This document shows positions 1 to 8,900 of a stretch of DNA of 64,000 bases, one piece after another. Both the position numbers and the translations under genes were made by a program. A model generated the notes under the pieces. It saw nothing but the letters and a program-made list of their open reading frames with translations. It had not been told where the DNA came from and did not search any database. Source of the stretch: Cupriavidus neocaledonicus (GTDB lineage Bacteria; Pseudomonadota; Gammaproteobacteria; Burkholderiales; Burkholderiaceae); the NCBI RefSeq assembly GCF_000372525.1, contig NZ_AQUR01000105.1:328960-392959 (forward strand), written 5' to 3'. Positions within the stretch are counted from its first letter, which is position 1; each line of letters starts with the position of its first letter.

Positions 1-1077
1 GACCGCCACCAGCTGGCTGGCCGCGGGGCCGCCCAGGCAGTCGCGTTCCGGCAAGGGCATGATGCGGATGGCGTACTGGCCGTCCCATGCCGCGCCGGCG
101 GGTTTGTCCAGTGGCAGCAAGGCAAGTCCGGCGCGGCCAGCGCCGGTCCCGCCGCCGCTGCCTGCATCGACGATCACGACCGCGAACCAGCGCAATCCTT
201 CTGGTCCACGGATGCCCGCCGCGCGTACCGGGCCGCGCGCGGCCAGTGGCAGGGTGTCGGTCGCGGCGGTTTCCCAGACCGGCACGAACGGCATTTGTCC
301 GTCGGGATCGGTGACGTCCAGCACGAACGCCGCCGCAGCATTGCCAGTCGCGGCATTGGCCGCGATGCCGCATAGCAGCACCGTGCGCCATTCGCCGCGC
401 AGGGTGACGTCCTGCGCTTCCGGGCGCGGGCAGGGCGGCGGCAGTGTCGGTGTTCCCGGCGCCGGCATGGCGAGGGCATGGGGCAGCAGCGCGCCCGGCA
501 GGTAAGCGGCGCGCTCTTCGCCGGTCGCGGCATCGAATGCGTGCAGCAGGCCGTCGGCCGTGCCATGCCAGGCCACGTGCGGGCGCAGGCTGTAGCGCAG
601 GCGAAAGCCGGCGTGGCCAGGCTTGCCGGGCGACCATGCGGGCGGCGCCAACACCCGCACGCGTGCGCCTGCCGCGTTGCCCAGGCGGGTATCGCGCGGC
701 CGCAGGCCGGCGCGGGCCTGGTCGCCGCGCAGCCAGTCCACCGAGGCGCTGTCCCCGATATGCAAGGCCTCGGTGGCTGCATCCCATTGCAGCGCTATGG
801 CGTGCGCGGTCCCCCCGTCCGCCACGGCGTACGTGAATATCCGCCGCGACGGCACCGTCCGGCGGTCGAGGCGATCGCCGGCCTCCCACAGCGCGGGCGA
901 GGGCGCCTGCGTGAGGTCCTGCCAGCCGATGGCGAACAAGCGCCCGGTCCACGGATAGGCGCCGTTCGCGGTCCGGTAGGCCAGCGGCAGCCGGCCCGCT
1001 TCGGACCCGGCGGCATGGCAGGCCGCAACCACGACGAAGACCAGGCAGGCGAGGGAGAAGCGCGCGAGGCAGATCAT
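1..1077 (-). CDS. PilY1-like pilus tip protein, left copy, partial
   Basis: The frame opens with ATG at 1077 and stays open to base 1, so 359 residues are visible and the C-terminus lies outside the window. Residues 1-20 are a hydrophobic signal ending V-A-A-C (Cys20), which fits a lipobox, so this may be a lipoprotein. Residues about 168-186 contain HGTADGLLHAFDAATG, the first-blade signature of the PilC/PilY1 beta-propeller; the right-hand PilY1 has VGANDGLLHGF at the same place. Here the propeller starts near residue 170 instead of 580, so the large N-terminal lectin-like region of the right copy is absent. The ATG overlaps the TGA of the upstream pilX-like gene. PilY1 proteins prime pilus assembly and act as tip adhesins; that role is inferred here. 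Confidence 0.8.
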   Translation of the reverse strand, partial: MICLARFSLACLVFVVVAACHAAGSEAGRLPLAYRTANGAYPWTGRLFAIGWQDLTQAPSPALWEAGDRLDRRTVPSRRIFTYAVADGGTAHAIALQWDAATEALHIGDSASVDWLRGDQARAGLRPRDTRLGNAAGARVRVLAPPAWSPGKPGHAGFRLRYSLRPHVAWHGTADGLLHAFDAATGEERAAYLPGALLPHALAMPAPGTPTLPPPCPRPEAQDVTLRGEWRTVLLCGIAANAATGNAAAAFVLDVTDPDGQMPFVPVWETAATDTLPLAARGPVRAAGIRGPEGLRWFAVVIVDAGSGGGTGAGRAGLALLPLDKPAGAAWDGQYAIRIMPLPERDCLGGPAASQLVAV

Positions 1078-1667
1078 GGCTGGATTACGCTTTGCAACAG
1101 GGCGCGCACGGCACGGTTGCGGCCGAAGCCGACCGCGGTCACCCGCATCCGCGGCGCCGGGGCGAGCGCGGAGGCGGGGTCCGGCGCGCTGTACCCGGCC
1201 GGCGCTTCGTCGAGGATTTCCGCGACATAGCGCGGCGGCTCGTGCGCGGCTGCGTCGGCCGGCAGCGCAGCGCCGGTAAAGCGCCCCAGCGGCACGCCGA
1301 TGGCGCCGACCTCGGCATCGGCCCGCAGCCACGGCTGCCACACCGGCGGCCCGGCCAGTGCGGGCCGGCAGAGGCCTGCCTGCGGGCCGCCGCCGCAGCG
1401 ACCCGGCGCCGGCCACGCAGCCAGGCGGTCCTGCGCGTCCAGCGATGCCGCTGCCGCCAGCAACTCGGCCTCGCCATCGCGCAGGGCCGCCTCGGCGAAG
1501 CGGAAGGCCAGCTCGCGCTCGCGCTGCATGACGGCAAGCTGGCGGCCGGACAGCAGCATCTGCAGCGTGGCGGCCGCGAGCAGCACTACCATCAGCAGCA
1601 GCGTGCCGCACAGCAGCAGCGTGACGGCGCCGCTCTGGCGCGGGCGTGACAGGCAGCGCGCTAGCAC
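1074..1667 (-). CDS. pilX: PilX-type minor pilin, left cassette
   Basis: This encodes a 197-residue minor pilin expected to join the priming complex under PilY1. I chose GTG 1667 because AGGAG lies 5 bases upstream and the codon overlaps the TAG of the pilW-like gene. A 13-residue leader ends in Gly, followed by a hydrophobic helix starting AVTLLL (about residues 14-36). Position +5 is Leu rather than Glu, as is common in PilX/GspK-type pilins. After the helix comes the amphipathic RERELAFRFAEAALRDGE stretch, which resembles REKQRAFEAAQGAL in the right-hand PilX. The stop overlaps the next start as ATGA. It is the third gene of a four-gene leftward operon. Confidence 0.8.
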   Translation of the reverse strand: MLARCLSRPRQSGAVTLLLCGTLLLMVVLLAAATLQMLLSGRQLAVMQRERELAFRFAEAALRDGEAELLAAAASLDAQDRLAAWPAPGRCGGGPQAGLCRPALAGPPVWQPWLRADAEVGAIGVPLGRFTGAALPADAAAHEPPRYVAEILDEAPAGYSAPDPASALAPAPRMRVTAVGFGRNRAVRALLQSVIQP

Positions 1668-2635
1668 AGCGTCTCCTGGCAGCGGGGCGCATTGCGCAGC
1701 CGCACCGTGGCGGCAAACACGCGGCGCGCGGTGCCGGCCTGCGCCGGTGCAGCGGGCGGCAAGTCCGCCGCCGCGGTGCCGGGCAGCGACAGCGCGTCCG
1801 CAGCGCTGCCCCCGGCTGGCGTGGCCGAACCCGGCCGGTCGCCGCGCACGGCGATGGCAATCTGGACCGCCACCACGCGTTGCCAGGCGGCATCGCCCAG
1901 CGGCGGGATCGCCGATGCCGTCTCGAAGCGCTCGGGGCGGCCGTCCTGGTCCAGGTCCAGCCCATAGCGCAATTGCAGTGATTCCACGCCGCGCACCAGC
2001 GCGCCCGAGGTCCAGCCGCTGCCGTCGATCAGGCCATTGCGGCGGGCCGGGTAACGGCACAGCAGTTGCGGCACGCCATCGGCGCCAGCCGCCACATAGA
2101 GCAGGTTCTCCGCGACGTAGCCGCCGCTTGCGGCGGTGCTTGCCGCGCCCACCGCGCCCACCGCGCCCGCGGCGCCCGCGGTGCTTGCGGCGACCGGATA
2201 GCCGCTGCAATCGGTCATGGTGTCGTCAGGCTGCGCCGGTGCGGCGGGCAGGCCGCTGCCGCTGAAGCGGACCAGCAGCGCGTCGCTCTGACCGACCGCG
2301 GCCCTGGTGCAGGCAGGCACGGCGGCCACGGCGGGCTGGCCGCAATTGTCCGCGCCGCTTACCACGGGCAGGCCAGCGCCGGCTGTGCCGGACGCCGGCT
2401 CGCCCGGCCATCCGGACTGGCGCAGCAGCGTGGACAGAATGGCCAGCGCGCGCTGGCCGCGTTCCTCGATCAGCACGCGGTCGGTGGTGGCGAGATAGGC
2501 CGCGTGGGCGTTGAGGAAGGCCGCGCCGGCCACGGCGGAGGCGATCAGGCCCAGCGCCATGCCGACCATCAATTCGACCAACGAGAAGCCGCGCGGGCGG
2601 GTCCGCGAGCTGCGCGCGTGAATCAGCCCGCTCAT
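1661..2635 (-). CDS. pilW: PilW-type minor pilin, left cassette
   Basis: This is a 324-residue prepilin with a 16-residue leader ending RPRG, then FSLVELM with Glu at +5. A single N-terminal membrane helix is followed by RGQRALAILSTLLRQSGW, the PilW-like pattern also seen in the right-hand copy (SERLVMTMLANTVQSAGY). An Ala/Gly-rich low-complexity run lies in the first half of the globular domain. The ATG at 2635 overlaps the TGA of the small pilV-like gene. The right copy is shorter (255 residues), so the two are diverged paralogues rather than a recent duplication. Confidence 0.82.
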   Translation of the reverse strand: MSGLIHARSSRTRPRGFSLVELMVGMALGLIASAVAGAAFLNAHAAYLATTDRVLIEERGQRALAILSTLLRQSGWPGEPASGTAGAGLPVVSGADNCGQPAVAAVPACTRAAVGQSDALLVRFSGSGLPAAPAQPDDTMTDCSGYPVAASTAGAAGAVGAVGAASTAASGGYVAENLLYVAAGADGVPQLLCRYPARRNGLIDGSGWTSGALVRGVESLQLRYGLDLDQDGRPERFETASAIPPLGDAAWQRVVAVQIAIAVRGDRPGSATPAGGSAADALSLPGTAAADLPPAAPAQAGTARRVFAATVRLRNAPRCQETLC

Positions 2636-2949
2636 GGCCGCCCCCATGCTGCCCCGTCCGGGAGGCAGCCGTCGGCATCCGGCATCGGCACGATGGCGGC
2701 GACCGCGGCCAGGGGCGCCGCGCAGCGCCCCAGTTCGGCATCGTCGGCCGCGCTGCGCGTGGCCTGTGCCAGGCGCTCCAGCTGGCGCAGCCAGCCCAGC
2801 CCGGTGGTGCCGACCAGCGCCATCGGCAGCAGTCCGGCAAGTACGATCGACAGGGCGCCAAGCGCCTCGATCAGCGCGTAGGCGCGCTGGACCCGGGGTT
2901 GCGGGGTAGCCGGCGGCAGCGCTCGACGACGGGTCGGGGGTGAGGACAT
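2632..2949 (-). CDS. Small PilV-like pilin, degenerate prepilin site
   Basis: This first gene of the leftward pilin operon encodes only 105 residues. Residues about 24-46 carry AYALIEALGALSIVLAGLLP, which matches a pilin N-terminal helix with Glu at +5, but the residue before the expected cleavage point is Ala instead of Gly. Known PilV proteins usually exceed 150 residues, and the right-hand PilV here has 187. The remaining roughly 60 residues are too few for a full pilin beta-sheet domain, although two Cys residues remain. It overlaps pilW by ATGA, which supports real translation. It may be a minimal PilV or GspI-like subunit or a decaying gene. Confidence 0.6.
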   Translation of the reverse strand: MSSPPTRRRALPPATPQPRVQRAYALIEALGALSIVLAGLLPMALVGTTGLGWLRQLERLAQATRSAADDAELGRCAAPLAAVAAIVPMPDADGCLPDGAAWGRP

Positions 2950-3474
2950 GGCATGGGCTGTGAAGGCGATGGGCCCAGATTAGCCAGCCGTCCCGGCCGC
3001 GAACGTGCCGAAACGTAAAGCAGGGAAATCCGCACCATTGTGTTAAGCACGGGCCTGCCGGCCCCGATCGTGACGCTTGCCCGCAGTCAGTTGCGGCGGC
3101 CCAACGCCTTGCCGGCTCGCCGCCAAACGCTGCGCGATGCAATTGACAGGAATTATCAAATTCCCCACTATCGCGGGTGTTGCAAAGTCGTAACGATTAC
3201 GCTATTCGTTCGCGATTTCGCGGCATCCCGTTGCCCGCCTCACAGGTGGCAGCGAGGCACAGAACAAGAATTTTCGGGTGCGGGCTCGCACTTTCCGCCG
3301 TCAGAGCGGAGGACTGGCCCAGATAACAAAGCCATTTCTCGGGGGTCAACATGCATCGGGTCTTCCTGCCAGTTCCTTGTCCAGCGGTGGCGGCACCTCT
3401 GCCCGCGCGCTGACATGCCGGCGACGGTTCGCGTTCGCGATACCGCGCCTCCCCGCCTCCACCACGATGCGGCC
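2950..3474. promoter_or_regulatory. Divergent control region between the two pilin operons
   Basis: About 525 bases separate the divergent operons. The middle (about 3130-3240) is clearly more AT-rich than the surroundings and holds the only convincing rightward promoter elements. An open frame of 20 codons (ATG 3351 to TGA 3413) preceded by GGGGG ends one base before an ATG at 3415 that is in the fimT frame; it could be a leader peptide or chance. I found no strong RpoN site of the TGGCAC-N5-TTGC type on either strand, and no convincing leftward promoter. Confidence 0.4.
3143..3171 (+). promoter_or_regulatory. Candidate sigma70 promoter for the right pilin operon
   Basis: TTGACA at 3143-3148, a 17-base spacer and CACTAT at 3166-3171. 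A second pair, TTGCAA at 3180-3185 and TATTCG at 3203-3208 with 17 bases between, lies just downstream. Both would leave a leader of roughly 260-300 bases before fimT. Confidence 0.4.
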
Positions 3475-4074
3475 ATGCCCGGCCCGGGCCTGCCTGCGCG
3501 CGTGGCTGGCTGCGGCAGCGGCGTTCGCGGCAAACTCTATCGCTGCCGCGGCCTGACGCTGGTCGAGCTGATGGCGGTGGTGGTGATGGTGGCGATCCTG
3601 GCGGCGATCGGCACGCCTTCGTTCATCTCGCTGCTGCGCACCAGCCGCGTCGACAGCGAGATCCAGTCGATGGCCGGCACCCTGCAGCTCGCGCGCAGCG
3701 AGGCCGTCAAGCGCGGCTTGCCGGTCAGCGTGTGCCCGTCCGCCAATGGCAGCGCCTGCCTGGGCGCCGGCAACTGGGCGGGCGGCTGGATCGCGTTCGT
3801 CGACCGCAATGGGTCGGGAACGGTGGACGCGGCGCCGGCGGCCGACGAGGTGCTGCATTACCGCGCCGGCTGGTCCGCTACCGACACCTTCACCACGCCC
3901 GCCGGCGCGGCCTTCCTGACGTACAACCGCGATGGCTTTGCCGTGCTGCCCGGCGGCGCACTGACGATGACGCTGCGCACCAGCCCGGTGGCCGACGACG
4001 CCACGCGCTGCATTGCCATCAATATTGCCGGCCGGCAGACCATCCAGCGCGCCGGGGAGGGCGCGTGCCAGTGA
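3475..4074 (+). CDS. fimT: FimT/GspH-type minor pilin
   Basis: The prepilin motif is a leader ending CRG followed by LTLVELMAVVVMVAILAAIG, with Glu at +5. The downstream pattern SRVDSEIQSMAGTLQLARSEAVKRG is the FimT/GspH signature. Two Cys residues flank the middle, and the C-terminal region holds the usual R-x-I-x-I-N-x-A-G-R-like pattern (RCIAINIAGRQ). ATG 3475 gives 199 residues with a 26-residue leader. ATG 3415 is the alternative (46-residue leader) and GTG 3502 a shorter one; none has a good Shine-Dalgarno sequence, so the start is uncertain. It heads a six-gene operon with overlapping junctions and is expected to prime pilus assembly from the inner membrane. Confidence 0.85.
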   Translation: MPGPGLPARVAGCGSGVRGKLYRCRGLTLVELMAVVVMVAILAAIGTPSFISLLRTSRVDSEIQSMAGTLQLARSEAVKRGLPVSVCPSANGSACLGAGNWAGGWIAFVDRNGSGTVDAAPAADEVLHYRAGWSATDTFTTPAGAAFLTYNRDGFAVLPGGALTMTLRTSPVADDATRCIAINIAGRQTIQRAGEGACQ

Positions 4075-4628
4075 CCGGCCGCAGCGGCTGCCTGCGCCGG
4101 CGCCGCATGGCGCGCGGACTCTCGCTGATCGAGGTGCTGATCACGCTGTTGATCACCTCGGTGGGGCTGCTCGGCCTGGCCAAGATGCAGGCGGCGGCGC
4201 TGGCCAATACGCAGATCGCGCGCGGGCGTTCGCTGGTGGCGCTGCAACTGGAAAGCCTGGCCGCGGCGATGCACGGCAACCGCGGCTTCTGGGCGGCCGG
4301 CACGGCGCCGCAGACGTTCACGCTGTCCGGCGCAACGGTGACCGACAGCACCGGCGCGCTCAGCGCCGCCGCGCCGGACTGCGCCAGCGTGGCCTGCACG
4401 CCGATCCAGATGGCCGCCTACGACGTGCAGCACTGGGCCGCGGACATGGCGGCGCACTTTCCCACCTATGCGGCCACGATCAACTGCAGCAACGACATCA
4501 GCCGCCCGATCCGCTGCAGCCTGACCGCCACCTGGAGCGAGCACTACCTGGCCTACAACCAGACCACCGCGGCGCAGACCTCGGCCATGGCCGCCACGCA
4601 AAGCCTGACGCTGCACGTCCAGCCATGA
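4065..4628 (+). CDS. pilV: PilV-type minor pilin
   Basis: This encodes a 187-residue prepilin: MARG at the end of the leader, then LSLIEVLITLLITSVGLLGL with Glu at +5, followed by the PilV-like KMQAAALANTQIARGRSLVALQL. GTG 4065 is preferred because GGGGAGG ends 4 bases before it; GTG 4071 and ATG 4107 are in-frame alternatives. It overlaps the end of fimT and its own TGA overlaps the pilW ATG. Several Cys residues in the C-terminal half could form disulfides in the periplasm. Confidence 0.83.
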   Translation: MPVTGRSGCLRRRRMARGLSLIEVLITLLITSVGLLGLAKMQAAALANTQIARGRSLVALQLESLAAAMHGNRGFWAAGTAPQTFTLSGATVTDSTGALSAAAPDCASVACTPIQMAAYDVQHWAADMAAHFPTYAATINCSNDISRPIRCSLTATWSEHYLAYNQTTAAQTSAMAATQSLTLHVQP

Positions 4629-5392
4629 GAGCGATCCTGCGAATCCCGTGCCCAATGTCTCGCAGCATGCATCGCCGCAGGTATCGATGCGCGCAGGCCG
4701 GTGTCTCGCTGGTCGAGGTGCTCGTGGCCATGGTGATCGCGCTGTTCATGCTGGCGGCGCTGATGACGGTATTCCTCAACCTGCGCGGCACCGTGCGCGA
4801 CCAGGAGCGCCTGGCGGCACTGCAGGACAGCGAGCGCCTGGTGATGACGATGCTGGCCAACACGGTGCAGTCGGCCGGGTACTTCCCGGATCCGCTGAAC
4901 CAGGTCGCGGCGGACGCGCTGCCGGCGCTGGCCGGCAACGCCTTCGGCGATTTCGTCGCGGGGCAGGCCATCGTCGGCCAGTCCGGCGCCAACGGTGCCA
5001 GCGATACGCTGACGGCACGCTTTGTCACCGCCAGCGGCGACGGCATCATGAACTGCCAGGGCGCGGCCAATACCTCGGGCGCCAGTGTCGCCTACCTCAA
5101 CACCTTTGCGGTCAATGCCGCCAACGAGCTGACCTGCGCGGTCAACGGCGGCGCGCCGGTGCCACTGGCGGGCGGCATCACCGCGCTGCGGGTGCGCTAC
5201 GGCACCGACACCAGCAACGGCGGCAACGTCGACACCTACCTGAGCGCCAGCGCGGTCAGCGCCGGCGCACTGTGGGGCCAGGTGCGCAGCGCGCGCGTGA
5301 CGCTGACCTTTGCCAATCCCTTTTCAGGGCAGCCCGGCCAGCCGGCCACGCTCGGCTGGACCCAGACCATCAGCCTGATGAACCGCCCATGA
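4625..5392 (+). CDS. pilW: PilW-type minor pilin
   Basis: This encodes 255 residues from ATG 4625, which overlaps the pilV stop as ATGA. The leader is 26 residues ending CAQAG, then VSLVEVLVAMVIALFMLAAL with Glu at +5. M11 (4655) and M15 (4667) are possible shorter starts. The SERLVMTMLANTVQSAGYF stretch is the typical PilW signature. PilW, PilX and PilV form the minor pilin complex that carries PilY1 to the pilus tip; this assignment follows from order and motifs. Confidence 0.85.
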   Translation: MRAILRIPCPMSRSMHRRRYRCAQAGVSLVEVLVAMVIALFMLAALMTVFLNLRGTVRDQERLAALQDSERLVMTMLANTVQSAGYFPDPLNQVAADALPALAGNAFGDFVAGQAIVGQSGANGASDTLTARFVTASGDGIMNCQGAANTSGASVAYLNTFAVNAANELTCAVNGGAPVPLAGGITALRVRYGTDTSNGGNVDTYLSASAVSAGALWGQVRSARVTLTFANPFSGQPGQPATLGWTQTISLMNRP

Positions 5393-5988
5393 CACGCGCC
5401 CAGCCAGCCCGTTTCAGCGCCAGTGCCGGCGCCGGCGCCGCGCCGCGCGGCTATGTGCTGATCATCGGCCTGTTGTTCCTGCTGATCCTGTCGCTGCTGT
5501 CGGTGACGATGTTCCGCGGCTTCGGCCTGCAGGAGAAGATCGCCGGCAACACCCGCGAGAAGCAGCGCGCGTTCGAGGCCGCGCAGGGCGCGCTGCAGTA
5601 CGGCGAATGGTGGCTGGGACAGGGCAACGGCTCCGCCGGCGCCGCCTGCAACAGCGTGATCGATGCCAACGATCCGGCCAACCTGCAGGTTTGCGCCAAC
5701 GCGCTGGCAGATCCGGCCAGCCTGCCGTGGACGCCGGCGCGGGCGGAATACCTGCCGCCTTCGATGCGTCTTGCGACGGCCGGCAGCCCCGGCGGCCTGA
5801 ACGGCAATGACGTCAACTACGCGCGCGCGCCCAGCCTCTACATCCACTATCTGGGCCTGTCGCCGGATGGCCTGTCGATGCTGTTCCGCGTCACCGGCGC
5901 CGGCTACGGCGGCAGCGACGGCACCGCCGCGGTGGTGCAGAGTACCTACCAGCTTGGCGCGGGTACCAGGGACCTCGGGAAAGAGTGA
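5389..5988 (+). CDS. pilX: PilX-type minor pilin
   Basis: The product has 199 residues. A 21-residue leader ends APRG, followed by YVLIIGLLFLLILSLLSVTM with no Glu at +5, which is normal for PilX. REKQRAFEAAQGALQYGEWW follows the helix as in PilX and GspK proteins. Start and stop overlap neighbours on both sides (ATGA with pilW, TGATG with pilY1), so the operon is probably translationally coupled. Confidence 0.85.
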   Translation: MTRAQPARFSASAGAGAAPRGYVLIIGLLFLLILSLLSVTMFRGFGLQEKIAGNTREKQRAFEAAQGALQYGEWWLGQGNGSAGAACNSVIDANDPANLQVCANALADPASLPWTPARAEYLPPSMRLATAGSPGGLNGNDVNYARAPSLYIHYLGLSPDGLSMLFRVTGAGYGGSDGTAAVVQSTYQLGAGTRDLGKE

Positions 5989-8900
5989 TGAGCCAACCTC
6001 CACGCCTGGCTGGCATTGCCGCCGCCGTGAGCGCCGTCGTCAACGCGCTGCTGGCGGGGCATGCGCATGCGCTGGTGATCCAGGACAACCTGAACGGGGT
6101 TTCGTCCTCTTACGACTGGGTGGCGCTGAATGGCGCGTGCCTGACCGCAGGCAATGGCACCGGCTCGATCCCGGGCTGTGCCGCGTCGAGCTTCACCTAT
6201 TACCGGGACCGCAACTCGAAGCTGGTCGGGGGCGCCAGCGGCGCCGTGCCGGATGCCGCGGGCTACGGCGCGCTGCGGCTGACCAATGGCGACACGGCCG
6301 AGGGCGCGAACGGTGACAACCAGACCGGCGCGGTGGTGTCCCGCTTCACCTTCGGCATGCAGGAAGGGCTGCAGGTCACGTTCTCCACCGTCACCTACGG
6401 CGGCGACAACCTGCGCGGCACCGGCGCCGACGGCATCAGCTTCTACCTGGCCGACGGCAGCAAGAGCCCCACCGTCGGTGGACTGGGCGGCAGCCTGGGC
6501 TACAGCTGCTCGAACGTCAATGCCGCTTACGACGGCGTGGCCGGCGGCTATATCGGCATTGGCATCGACGAGTTCGGCAACTTCTCGAACAAGGCCGACA
6601 ACACCGACTCGGGCCCGGCCTTCCAGGCCAACCGCATCAGCGTGCGCGGCTCGGGCGACACCAACTGGGCCGGCCTGCGCGCCGCCTATCCGGCCTATTA
6701 CCCCGACGGCCTGAGCGCCAGCAAGCGCGCGCAGGCGGTGCAGAACACCTGTGCGCGCGGTTATGTGCAGGACTGGAGCAGCGGCAAGGACGGCGGCGAT
6801 GTGCGGGGACGGCGGCTGGCCTACAACTACCGCATGCTCGGCATCAGCGACCTGCCCGACAAGATCGCCAACCAGCAGGCGGTGTCGAGGCCCACGCGGG
6901 CCAGGGGAATCCCCATCGTCTATTCGCTCAAGCTGACCCAGAACGGACTGCTGAGCATGTCCTACAGCTACAACGGCGGCGCGGCGACGCCGGTGATCAC
7001 CGACCAGGACATCACGCAGGCCAACGGACCGGTGCCGGCGTCGCTGCGCTTCGGCTTTGCCGCGGGCACCGGCAGCGGCAGCAACGTGCACGAGATCACC
7101 TGCTTCAAGGCCGAGCCGGTGGGCCAGTCGAGCAGCTCGGCCGGCACCAACGTGCAGCAGTCGGCGCGGGTCGAGGCCGGCTCGCAGGTGTACCTGGCCT
7201 ACTACCACCCGACCAACTGGTGGGGCGAGCTGAGCGCGCAGAACCTGCTCTACGATCCCGCCACCGACTCGGTGTCGATCGCCACCGTGGCCAACTGGAA
7301 CGCGCATTGCACGCTGACCGGCGGCCACTGCGCGGCGACCGGCACCGCGGTGGTGGCGCAGGCGCCGGACAGCCGCAGGATCCTGACCTGGAGCGGCAGC
7401 AGCGGCATTCCGCTGCGTTGGGACGCCAACCTGCCCGACGCGCAGAAGGCGAAGCTGAGCGCGGGCGATGCCGCGCCGGGCGGCGACCGCCTCGACTACC
7501 TGCGTGGGGACCGCAGCAAGGAGCTGACCGCGGCCGGCGCCGGGCTGTTCCGCAAGCGCACCGGCGTACTGGGCGACATCATCGATTCCAGCCCGGCCTG
7601 GGTCGGCGCGCCGTCATCGCCGTACAGCGGGCCGTGGACCGATGCATTGTACAAGCGTGCCGGCCCGCCCGAGCCTGCCGGCAGCTATGACGCCTTCCGG
7701 CAAGCCAAGGCTCAGCGGCTCAACGTGGTCTATGTCGGCGCCAACGACGGGCTGCTGCACGGCTTCCGCTCCGGCTACTACAACGCGGCGGGGGCCTTCG
7801 TCGGCAATGACGCCAGCAAGCCCAACGACGGCCGCGAGGTGCTGGCCTACATGCCCGGCGCGGTGCTCGACACCATCCAGTCGACCCATGCGGCGCTGGC
7901 CTACAGTTCGCCGCAATACGTGCACAACCTGTTTGTCGATGCCACGCCCGGCACCGGCGACCTTTACTACGGCGGTGCCTGGCATACCTGGCTGGTCGGC
8001 GGGCTGGGGCCGGGCGCGAACCGCGGCGGCCCGCTCGCCAGCAAGACCGCGACGGCGACCGGCGGCGCGCTCTACGCGCTCGACGTGACCGATCCGGAGC
8101 GCTTCGGCGATACCCCGGCCGCGGCCAGCGCCACGGTGATCGGCGAGTGGAACAACACGCTGCAGTGCACCGGCGACAGCGCGTGCGGCGACAACCTCGG
8201 CAACACCTATGGCACGCCCGTGATCCGCCGCCTGCACAACGGCCAGTGGGCGGTGCTGTTCGGCAACGGGCTGGGCAGCAAGAGCGGCTCGGCCGGCCTG
8301 TTTATCATGCTGGTCGACCCGGCCGACGGTTCGCGCAGCTTCCGCTACCTCGGCACCGGCTACGGGCCGCAGCAGGACCCGGCCGGCGCCAACGGCAAGA
8401 ACGGCATTGCCTATGTCACGCCGGCCGACCTCGATGGCGACCACATCACCGACTACGTCTATGCCGGCGACGTGTTCGGCAACCTGTGGCGCTTCGACCT
8501 GACCTCGGACAATCCGGACCACTGGCGCGCCGGCAGCCGCCCGCTGATGCAGACCGGCGGCAAGCCCATCTCCACGAAAGTGGCGGTAGGCTCGGTGCCC
8601 GGCACGGGAACCGGCGCCGCGGCGATGCCGCGCGTGGTGGTGGCGTTCGGCACGGGCCGCCGGCTGGAGCAGACGCAGGGCAGCGAAGCGGTGTTCGAGC
8701 CGGGCGGGCAGGGGCTGTATGGCGTGTGGGACTGGGACATGGCGGGGTGGAACGCGGTGGCCGGCGCGCAGGCCCGCTATGCCTCGCTGGCCAGTGCCAC
8801 CCGGCCCCTTTCCGCCGCCAACCTGACGCAGCAGTCGATTACCGCCGAAGGGCGCGCGGCCGGCAGCACGGTCACGGTGCGCACGGTCAGCGCCGGCAAG

